Assembly (NCBI GenBank): GCA_011389515.1
Contig: JAABUA010000004.1
Location: forward strand, 40,516-104,515
From: Desulfobacteraceae bacterium
GTDB lineage: Bacteria; Desulfobacterota; Desulfobacteria; Desulfobacterales; Desulfosalsimonadaceae
DNA: 64,000 nt
Direction: 5' to 3'
The first letter of the stretch is position 1, and each line of letters begins with the position of its first letter. This document shows, piece by piece, positions 8,482 to 14,941 of the stretch. Under the pieces are notes generated by a model, which saw only the letters and a program-made list of their open reading frames with translations, searched no databases and was not told the DNA's origin. A program made the translations under genes and the position numbers.

Positions 8482-8847
8482 TTATTGTTTTCTTCTTTGT
8501 TTCTGCTGCCGACACAAATCCTCGGGCTCGCATGACAGAATTGTTTCCAGAAGTGCCTGGTCCGCGGCGATTTCCGGAGAATCGGACAGCGATTCGAGCA
8601 ACCAAGTACGCAGATGCTTCGGAAAGGGCTCGGAAAGGCGATAATAGACCCACCGTCCATCCTTGCGGTTTTTTACAAGCCGGGCATTCTGCAAAAGGCT
8701 CATGTGGCGGGATACGGTTGCCGTCGACAGGTTCACCATCTCCACGATCTGGCACACGCACAACTCGTTGCACCGCATCAAAGCCGCAACCACCCGCATC
8801 CGGCTTCCATCCCCAAGGGCTTTTGCAATTTTCAATGGGAGTTCCAT
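8482..8847 (-). CDS. arsR: ArsR/SmtB-family transcriptional repressor
   Basis: A winged-helix metalloid-sensing repressor of 121 residues from ATG 8847. AGGAG lies 7 nt before this ATG. The upstream TTG at 8880 is in frame but falls inside the operator, so I reject it. The alpha3 site ELCVCQIVEM has Cys30 and Cys32, the CVC of arsenite sensors. The recognition helix is STATVSRHMSLLQ. It leads acr3 and usp and presumably controls them. A 73% or so visual match to the ArsR at 19742-20140 across the DNA-binding half suggests a duplication. Confidence 0.92.
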   Translation of the reverse strand: MELPLKIAKALGDGSRMRVVAALMRCNELCVCQIVEMVNLSTATVSRHMSLLQNARLVKNRKDGRWVYYRLSEPFPKHLRTWLLESLSDSPEIAADQALLETILSCEPEDLCRQQKQRRKQ

Positions 8848-8869
8848 TTTTACTCTCCTGCCCTTTTTT

Positions 8870-8921
8870 CGTTTAGCCAATTAACGAAATGAAAAATAAG
8901 TTATAATGGACCCATTGTCAA
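8870..8921 (-). promoter_or_regulatory. arsR-acr3-usp promoter with overlapping palindromic operator
   Basis: Read on the minus strand: -35 TTGACA at 8921-8916, 17 nt spacer, -10 TATTTT at 8898-8893. The imperfect palindrome CGTTTAGCCAATTAACG follows (8870-8886, arms CGTT and AACG), ending 23 nt before the start codon. The same -35/17/-10 layout and the TTAATTGGCT core recur before the ArsR at 19742. It is therefore a likely ArsR operator. Confidence 0.65.
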
Positions 8922-9035
8922 ATCTTTTTTTAAAGAGCTTTTTTAAGGGCCAGGAAAGACGAACGTCCTTCCGCTGAGGCATTTTTGGCCCACCTTTTGA
9001 AATCGTCCTCAGGCCGCGATAGTTCCACTGTATCC

Positions 9036-9160
9036 ACAAGCTATCTCAAAAAAAAGATAGCGCCCGCTGGCAAGGCGTGGATGAGAAAGTGGAACATATA
9101 CGTAATATGTGTGCATTTGAAAGAGCCTCACAACGCCGCCACAGGGTGTTAGATTATTTT
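9036..9160. repeat. Palindromic repeat element, family R2, copy a (right end missing)
   Basis: About 125 bp starting CAAGCTATCTCAAAA. It matches the reverse complement of the full element at 43747-43888 over nearly its whole length, including GCCCGCTGGCAAGGCG, GGAACATATACGTAAT, CCTCACAACGCCGCC and GGGTGTTAGATTATTTT. The right inverted end is absent; the match stops at 9160. It lies directly upstream of a decayed toxin gene. Confidence 0.75.
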
Positions 9161-9185
9161 CTACCTTAAACTTACATCAGTTAAT

Positions 9186-9368
9186 TTGGCAATTGAGCGT
9201 GTGAAATTAAGAGTCGCTCAGGGTGGACATAATGTGCCGGAGAATGTTATAAGACGCAGTTATGAGCGGAGTTTGGAAAACAGACTGCATGCCGGCTTTC
9301 CTGAATATAGCAGAATCGAAGGCATAAAAATTACTAAAAAAAAGGAAAAAAATCTTGCCAGTCATTGA
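9186..9368 (+). pseudogene. C-terminal remnant of a zeta-toxin-like kinase
   Basis: The plus strand reads AIERVKLRVAQGGHNVPE followed by VIRRSYERSLEN. This is the conserved late segment of zeta/PezT-type AAA kinases (the QGGHN-P-x3-RR motif region). The P-loop half is missing and no ATG exists; the frame begins 25 bases after the truncated R2 element. The tail after SLEN degenerates into lysine-rich sequence. So the toxin is dead, probably through deletion at the repeat. Confidence 0.65.
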
Positions 9369-9510
9369 AATTACCGAAGAAGAGGAAATACAGATGAAAG
9401 CAGCCCTTCTGGACGAAGACGGAAGCGATGCGCTTCGTTTGCTGAAGGCTTTTGTCAAACGTATGGAACAGAAAAAAAATGCGGGAATGAAGTCGCACCT
9501 GGACGGATAA
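9355..9510 (+). CDS. Small acidic/basic protein (51 aa), possible orphan partner of the zeta remnant
   Basis: From TTG 9355 the frame reads LPVIEITEEEEIQMKAALL, then a helical stretch ending KKNAGMKSHLDG and TAA. AAGGAAAAAAATC precedes the TTG and could bind ribosomes; an internal ATG at 9394 is the other option. Small proteins of this look often neighbour zeta-like kinases, so an antitoxin role is possible, but that is inference. It may be intact or may be part of the decayed locus. Confidence 0.4.
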   Translation: MPVIEITEEEEIQMKAALLDEDGSDALRLLKAFVKRMEQKKNAGMKSHLDG

Positions 9511-9560
9511 AACCAAGCGTTGGTTTGCGGTAAATCAAAACGTGGGCAAAGGAAACAGAT

Positions 9561-10334
9561 ATGCAAAAGACAGACGAAAATATGGAAATCCCCGATGTGC
9601 AAAAAACCGGAAAAAAAATGATCGAACAACTCGGGCTTTCAACATCACCCGTTGCAGTAAAATTTTGCCTGACAAAATACGATGAAACAGTTCCGGTAAA
9701 GCGATTGACCCATCACCGATACTGCCAGGCGTTAATGAAAGCCAGGCACGGGGAGTCCGTCTGGCTCGATGCCGAAGGCATTGCCTGCCCGGCTGCTGCA
9801 GCCGCCTTTGGCTTTAAATCCCTTCCGGAAGCCCTGCAGACAGGCAAGGGGCTGGTCGGCTTTGGCATTGTATCGGATCCCAAAATCGGCGCGAAAATGT
9901 TTGAGAATATGCCCCGCCTCGCTCCCGGTTCGATACAGGGACTGCACCTCATGCCTTTGGAGTCGTCAACCTTTTTTCCAGACGTGGTGATCGTGGAAGA
10001 CGAGGTCGAAAAGCTGATGTGGATTGCGCTGGCTTATATGCATGCAACCGGAGGGGAACGCGTGCCCGGAAACACCGCAGTGCTCCAGGCCGCCTGTGTT
10101 GATTCAACCCTGATCCCGTATCTGGAAAAACGGTTGAATTACGGATTCTCCTGCTATGGCTGCCGGGATGCTACCGACATCGGGGGCGGAGAAGCCCTGG
10201 TGGGTTTCTCCGGGGATTGGCTTGAGGCAATCGGGCGGCACCTGGAATACCTCGGGGAAAAAGCGATCCCCTCTTCCCGCTCAAAAAAAGCCTACCGGTC
10301 ACTTAAGCCCGCTCCTTCTTCTTTCAGCCATTGA
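9561..10334 (+). CDS. DUF169-family protein
   Basis: A 257-residue soluble protein of the uncharacterised DUF169 group, found mainly in anaerobic bacteria and archaea. Visible family marks are GLSTSPVAVKF near residue 25, HHRYCQALMKARHGE, the CPAAAAAFGF segment, and a late CYGCRDATDIGGGEALVGFS. Conserved cysteines (CQAL, ACPA, SCYGC) suggest metal or cofactor binding. AAAGGAAAC lies just before the ATG. Its last 43 bases overlap the 3' end of the convergent arsC gene. No function can be assigned; the arsenic surroundings are the only contextual hint. Confidence 0.8.
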   Translation: MQKTDENMEIPDVQKTGKKMIEQLGLSTSPVAVKFCLTKYDETVPVKRLTHHRYCQALMKARHGESVWLDAEGIACPAAAAAFGFKSLPEALQTGKGLVGFGIVSDPKIGAKMFENMPRLAPGSIQGLHLMPLESSTFFPDVVIVEDEVEKLMWIALAYMHATGGERVPGNTAVLQAACVDSTLIPYLEKRLNYGFSCYGCRDATDIGGGEALVGFSGDWLEAIGRHLEYLGEKAIPSSRSKKAYRSLKPAPSSFSH

Positions 10335-10732
10335 CGGATTTTTACGTCGATTTGATCGCGGATGTTGCGGCAGGCTTCCAAAATTTGCGCTTCGGTTCCT
10401 TGTGCGGCCGCCGGATCATCAAAGGGCCAGTAGAGGCGCTGGGCGGTTCCGAAAATTTGGGGGCATTTTTTATCGGCCTCCGAGCATACAATAATGACCT
10501 TTGAAAAATGCACATGGCCGAGATACGTATCCATCCCTTTGGGCTTGGCTGCGGAAATATCAATACCGATCTCTTTCATCACCGTGACCACGGGTGGAAA
10601 AACCTTGTCGATAGGTTCCGATCCTGCGGAAAACACCTGAAATTTCTCACCTGAATATTTTTGCAGCAGGGCTTCGGCCATCTGGCTGCGGGCCGAGTTC
10701 CCGGTGCATAAAACCAGAATTTTTTGTTGCAT
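10292..10732 (-). CDS. arsC: Arsenate reductase, thioredoxin-coupled LMW-phosphatase type
   Basis: A 146-residue cytoplasmic enzyme reducing arsenate to arsenite. The P-loop CTGNSAR begins at Cys9. The redox pair is present in VCSEADKKCPQIFG (Cys83 and Cys90), the same three-cysteine relay as the Staphylococcus pI258 ArsC, which uses thioredoxin. The start is ATG 10732. It lies 108 nt downstream of phoU on the same strand and may be the last gene of the pst-pho operon. It overlaps the convergent DUF169 gene by 43 bp. Confidence 0.92.
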   Translation of the reverse strand: MQQKILVLCTGNSARSQMAEALLQKYSGEKFQVFSAGSEPIDKVFPPVVTVMKEIGIDISAAKPKGMDTYLGHVHFSKVIIVCSEADKKCPQIFGTAQRLYWPFDDPAAAQGTEAQILEACRNIRDQIDVKIRQWLKEEGAGLSDR

Positions 10733-10840
10733 GCGCGTACTCCTAATTCTTGTTGTATATTTGTTTATGTAGCGGTTGCGTGGCCATCACCATCGTTATT
10801 TCCGCGTCACCAGGGATGCGGATCTTTTTATTCACCCTGC

Positions 10841-11491
10841 CTATTCCGTGTGTATGATTTCGCCTTTGACGATGTAAACCACCTCTTCTGCCAGGTTGGT
10901 GGAGTAATCGGCAACCCGTTCCAGATACCGGGATATTGACAGGTAGCTGATGAGCATATCGATATCGTCCGGCCGTTTTTTTATCTGCGCCTTGATAATG
11001 TCGTAGTTGCGTCGGTGCATGGCATCCACTTCGTCTTCATCTTCCAGCACGGCCATGGCGAGATCCTGGTCCAGTTTGATCAGCGCGTCAAGGCTTCTGC
11101 TTAACATGGAATGGACATGGCCGGCCATGGCATCCGCGTCAAACGGCGGGGCATGCGCAGTCCGATCCGCCAGCACCCGAGCCCGTTCGGCCAGGCTTTC
11201 AGCCAGATCGGCGATTCGTTCCAGATCGTTATTGAACTTCAGCGCAGCAATAATAAAACGAAGATCAGAGGCCACCGGTTGGTGAAGCGCAATGATCTTG
11301 AAGCATTCCTCCTGGATGTCGACTCTTTTTTCGTCGATCTCGGGCTCCTTGCGGACAACTTCGGCTGCCGCATCCAAGTCGCCCTTGCTGAGGGCCTTGC
11401 AGGCCAGGGTAAAACTCTGCTCCACCATCTGGAACATCAACACCAGCTGGGCTTTTAATTTTTCTATCTCCCGAACAAAAAGCATTGTCAT
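10841..11491 (-). CDS. phoU: Phosphate-uptake regulator PhoU
   Basis: A 216-residue all-helical protein with two PhoU repeats (about residues 1-105 and 115-210). The metal-binding segments are EIDEKRVDIQEE in the first half and DEVDAMHRRNYD in the second. PhoU represses the Pho regulon and restrains Pst import when phosphate is plentiful. It follows the lipoprotein gene after a terminator-like hairpin. No phoB/phoR is in the window. A remnant of a second copy lies at 3175-3330. Confidence 0.95.
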   Translation of the reverse strand: MTMLFVREIEKLKAQLVLMFQMVEQSFTLACKALSKGDLDAAAEVVRKEPEIDEKRVDIQEECFKIIALHQPVASDLRFIIAALKFNNDLERIADLAESLAERARVLADRTAHAPPFDADAMAGHVHSMLSRSLDALIKLDQDLAMAVLEDEDEVDAMHRRNYDIIKAQIKKRPDDIDMLISYLSISRYLERVADYSTNLAEEVVYIVKGEIIHTE

Positions 11492-11510
11492 AATTTGTAT
11501 TCTCCGTGTG

Positions 11511-11574
11511 AAAAAAAGACCGAAAACCGGGGGCTGCCTGCACAGAAAAAAATGCCCCCGGGTATCTGGTCGGT
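11511..11574 (-). terminator. Intrinsic terminator between lipoprotein gene and phoU
   Basis: On the minus strand the stem CCGGGGGC / GCCCCCGG sits inside outer arms ACCGA and TCGGT, followed directly by seven T residues (A tract 11511-11517 on the plus strand). The position is 11 bases after the lipoprotein stop and 20 bases before phoU. It should reduce read-through into phoU and arsC, so those genes may need partial read-through or their own promoter. Confidence 0.7.
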
Positions 11575-11584
11575 TCGCTATTTA

Positions 11585-12100
11585 TTAATATTGTGCGGCT
11601 TTCATGTACCCATCAAGTATCTCAGCCTCCTCTGCCCTGAGTGTCCTTCTGTCAGGCCCGGCAAGAGGACGAACGATGTGCTTTGCCGGCGCCCCTTTGC
11701 TGTCGTATTCTTTCCATTGCCCGCTGTCTGCCTCAAAAATCCATAAACTCCCTCTGGAGTCGATTCTTGTCACAAAACCCGGGCGCGCCAAAAGATAAGC
11801 GTCAATAACGTTGGTGTCCGCAGCCTCTTTCATGGTTATGTTGCCCGGTCCGGCCAATGGGCGGACATTGTGCTTTGCCGGGGAGCCCTTGGCATCATAG
11901 GCGGCAAGATCTTCGCTGCCGGGAATAAATACCCACAGCCGGCCGTCCTTGTCAATTCGGGTCTCAAAGCCGGCCCGGTCATAATTACCCGAATCAGCAG
12001 GTCCTTCTTTTCCAACGACTGTTGTATCGCTGATAGTGGCGCATCCCATAAGTAGGTAGAATACGGCAAAAATTGCCATGACAATTGTCTTTTTCTTCAT
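11585..12100 (-). CDS. Lipoprotein with two tandem repeats, in the pst operon
   Basis: 171 residues. The N-terminus MKKKTIVMAIFAVFYLLMGC is a lipoprotein signal with a lipobox ending at Cys20. The mature part holds two copies of a roughly 65-residue unit: GFETRIDKDGRLWVF ... YDAKGSPAKHNVRPLAGP, and GFVTRIDSRGSLWIF ... YDSKGAPAKHIVRPLAGP. I do not recognise the family. Each unit looks beta-rich with a conserved RID-DGRLW motif. The place between pstB and phoU suggests an envelope role tied to phosphate uptake or sensing; this is inference only. Confidence 0.75.
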   Translation of the reverse strand: MKKKTIVMAIFAVFYLLMGCATISDTTVVGKEGPADSGNYDRAGFETRIDKDGRLWVFIPGSEDLAAYDAKGSPAKHNVRPLAGPGNITMKEAADTNVIDAYLLARPGFVTRIDSRGSLWIFEADSGQWKEYDSKGAPAKHIVRPLAGPDRRTLRAEEAEILDGYMKAAQY

Positions 12101-12158
12101 GATTGTGGTCTCCTTGTATTGGATTGGGTTGTTTTCTGTAAGATTGCCCGGCCATAAA

Positions 12159-13064
12159 TCAACCGAACCGGCCGGAAATATAGTCCTCGGTTTCCTGTAG
12201 CTGCGGCTTTTTAAAAATCGATGCGGTCCGGCCGTACTCCACGAGCTGCCCCAGGTACATAAAGGCCGTGTAATCGGAAACCCGGGCGGCCTGCTGCATA
12301 TTGTGGGTGACGATTAAAATGGTGTAATCTTCCCGAAGCTGATAGATCAGGTCCTCGATCTTGGCCGTGGCAACGGGATCCAATGCCGAACAGGGTTCGT
12401 CCATCAGAAGAATTTCCGGCTCCGAGGCGATGGCGCGGGCCACGCAAAGCCGCTGCTGCTGTCCGCCGGAAAGCCCCAGTGCGCTTTTCTGAAGCCGGTC
12501 TTTTACCTCATCCCACAACGCCGCACCCTTAAGGGTTTTTTCACAGACCTCATCAAGAATCCGACGGTCATTGATCCCATCGATGCGCAGGGGATAGATC
12601 ACGTTTTCATAAATCGACATGGGAAACGGATTGGGCTTCTGGGCTACCATGCCCATCCGTTTTCGCAGTTCGATGACATCGACTCCTTTATTATAAATGG
12701 AATCGCCGTAAAGCGTCATGTCGCCTTTTGTGCGAACGATATCCACCAGGTCGTTGAGACGGTTGACCGAGCGCAGCAGAGTGGATTTCCCGCAGCCGGA
12801 CGGTCCGATGATGGCCGTCACCTTGCCGCGAGGCACCTTGAGCGAGATGTCGAAAAGCGCCTGGTCGTCGCCGTACCACAAATTGAATTCCTTGACGGCA
12901 AGGACGATCTCCTCTTTTTCGATGCTTTGGTCAACCACCGGCGCAAACCACTTGCCTTCTGCGATGGCCTGAAGCCGGCCGTCGGTGCTCTGTGCCCGGA
13001 AAAGCGGATTGGGGTTGCCCTTCCCGTTGGTCATAATGGTTGAAATGTCTTCTTGTCGATCCAT
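12159..13064 (-). CDS. pstB: Phosphate ABC transporter ATP-binding protein PstB
   Basis: A 301-residue ATPase driving high-affinity phosphate import. Walker [10 protein letters not shown] is at residues 87-95. The PstB hallmark [11 protein letters not shown] follows the Q-loop, the signature LSGGQQQRL is near residue 200, and Walker B is [12 protein letters not shown]. It carries an N-terminal extension of about 50 residues compared with E. coli PstB (257 aa). An internal ATG (MTNGKG, residue 11) is possible, but most of the extension would remain. It is 33 nt downstream of pstA. Confidence 0.95.
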   Translation of the reverse strand: MDRQEDISTIMTNGKGNPNPLFRAQSTDGRLQAIAEGKWFAPVVDQSIEKEEIVLAVKEFNLWYGDDQALFDISLKVPRGKVTAIIGPSGCGKSTLLRSVNRLNDLVDIVRTKGDMTLYGDSIYNKGVDVIELRKRMGMVAQKPNPFPMSIYENVIYPLRIDGINDRRILDEVCEKTLKGAALWDEVKDRLQKSALGLSGGQQQRLCVARAIASEPEILLMDEPCSALDPVATAKIEDLIYQLREDYTILIVTHNMQQAARVSDYTAFMYLGQLVEYGRTASIFKKPQLQETEDYISGRFG

Positions 13065-13097
13065 AACAATGCTCTTCCTGTCAGGGTAAAGTAAATT

Positions 13098-14918
13098 TTA
13101 TACGGTATTGACGATAAACTTTGCGCGGAGCCGGCTCCGAAGCAGGATCGCCCCGATATTCAGCACCGCAATAATGGTGATCAGTAGCAGCGTGGTGGTA
13201 AAGACCATCGGAATGGCGGCTTCGCTGTTCTGGCTCTGGAATCCAAGATCATAGATGTGAAAACCTAAATGCATGAAGCTCCGTTCCAGGTGTATAAAGG
13301 GGAAAATGCCGTCAATGGGAAGCTCTGGAGCCAGCTTCACCGCCCCTACCAGCATGAGCGGCGCCACTTCGCCAGCGCCGCGTGCCATGGCCAGGATCAT
13401 GCCGGTTAAAATACCCGGCATGGCCCGAGGCAGAACGATGCGTTTTATGGTTTGCCACTTGCTGGCCCCTGCGGCGTATGATCCTTCCCGCATGGAGCTT
13501 GGTACCGCGGCAAGGGCTTCCTCGGTAGCCACAATGACCACCGGCAGTGTCAGCAGCGCAAGGGTCAGGCTCGCCCAAAGAATGCCGCCCGTACCGAATG
13601 TTGGACTTGGCAGCTTCGCACTGAAAAACAGGCTGTCGATGCTGCCGCCGACGATATAGCAGAAGAATCCCAGGCCGAATACGCCATAGACAATGCTGGG
13701 GACCCCTGCAAGATTGTTTACCGCAATACGGATGATACTTACAAGGGTACCGGCTTTTGCATACTCCCGCAGATAAAGAGCCGCCAGAACCCCGAAGGGG
13801 ACCACGAAGACCACCATGATCAGGGTCATGACAACGGTGCCGAAGATTGCCGGAAACACGCCGCCTTCGCTGTTGGCCTCGCGGGGCGCGTCCCACAGGA
13901 ATTCAAGCCACCTGTCCACGTAAATTTTTGCCTTGGAAAAAATGCCAAGCTGATTGGCCGGGTACGCGCGGACGACCTCGGCCAGGCCCATGGTTTTTTC
14001 CCTACCGTCAAACGTAACCAGCTTCATTTCATAGCGGTCGTTTTCCCGGTTCAGTGCCGCTATTTCGTCGCGAATCTCTGCATATCTTGCTTCCAGTGCG
14101 CGGTTTTCCTCATCAAATATTTCCCTCTGGCGTTCCAGTGCTTCTACGGCCTGCCGGTAGGCACCGGAATCAATCCCATGAGCGGCCATGGTCTCCCGGG
14201 CTTCCAGTTCAACCTGACGAACCGTCAGGCGCGCCTTTTCCTGTGCGTGATTGATGCGGCCGAGTTCTTTGCTTTCCAGATCTCTTCTCGCCTGCCATCG
14301 CTTGCGGACCTCGCCGTGGTAGGTTTCAAACTGCGCCCATGCGGCTTCCGCCCCTTCGGCCACCGTCTCCCCGTCTATGCGGAAGGACTGCGGTTCGCCG
14401 TAAAAACGCCCCCACGTCATGCGTTCAAGGACAAGGGCCCACTCCGGAAATCCCTTGCCGGTTATTTCAAAGTCACTGATCCACCGGAAATGCTCATTGT
14501 CCAGCTCAAAATTGCCCGTGCGCACCAGCATTCGTTCAGAAATCCCCTCGTTTCGGGTAAGAAGATCCATTGTCGCCGCACGGACTTCCATCGGCAGATC
14601 ATCAATCAATTGCTCCCGGGGTTCATAGTGACCGCCCCGGGTAACCTCCCCGCTGACGATGTCTCCGGTAACGGTGACGTAACGGACCACCGGACCCGGC
14701 CAGAACGTTGCCATCCCCTTGATGACGACAAACGCGATCAATCCTATAATCATTGCCACGCATACGGCAAGCATGCCGCCGGAGAGCCAGACCATGGGCT
14801 GGCCATGGGCGGCCATGAAAGCGCCTTTTCCGGGGCGGCGGCGCGTCCGGTATGCGCTGGCTTTGTTCCCGCTGCCGGCAACGCCGGAAGCGGGAGGATG
14901 GTTTTCTTGATTATTCAT
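13098..14918 (-). CDS. pstA: Phosphate ABC permease PstA, enlarged with periplasmic coiled-coil insert
   Basis: 606 residues, about twice the usual 290-300. A first membrane helix (about 42-68) is followed by some 260 residues of mostly charged, periplasmic sequence. This has a long heptad-like stretch (about residues 210-300, rich in E, R, Q and L). The PstA permease core starts near residue 340 and contains VNNLAGVPSIVYGVFGLGFF and the coupling loop EGSYAAGASKWQTIKRIVLP. Enlarged PstA/PstC pairs are known in some proteobacteria. The insert has no assigned function and could contact PstS or the PstC propeller. Confidence 0.92.
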   Translation of the reverse strand: MNNQENHPPASGVAGSGNKASAYRTRRRPGKGAFMAAHGQPMVWLSGGMLAVCVAMIIGLIAFVVIKGMATFWPGPVVRYVTVTGDIVSGEVTRGGHYEPREQLIDDLPMEVRAATMDLLTRNEGISERMLVRTGNFELDNEHFRWISDFEITGKGFPEWALVLERMTWGRFYGEPQSFRIDGETVAEGAEAAWAQFETYHGEVRKRWQARRDLESKELGRINHAQEKARLTVRQVELEARETMAAHGIDSGAYRQAVEALERQREIFDEENRALEARYAEIRDEIAALNRENDRYEMKLVTFDGREKTMGLAEVVRAYPANQLGIFSKAKIYVDRWLEFLWDAPREANSEGGVFPAIFGTVVMTLIMVVFVVPFGVLAALYLREYAKAGTLVSIIRIAVNNLAGVPSIVYGVFGLGFFCYIVGGSIDSLFFSAKLPSPTFGTGGILWASLTLALLTLPVVIVATEEALAAVPSSMREGSYAAGASKWQTIKRIVLPRAMPGILTGMILAMARGAGEVAPLMLVGAVKLAPELPIDGIFPFIHLERSFMHLGFHIYDLGFQSQNSEAAIPMVFTTTLLLITIIAVLNIGAILLRSRLRAKFIVNTV

Positions 14919-14941
14919 TTTTTATTTTCCATCAACTCTGT

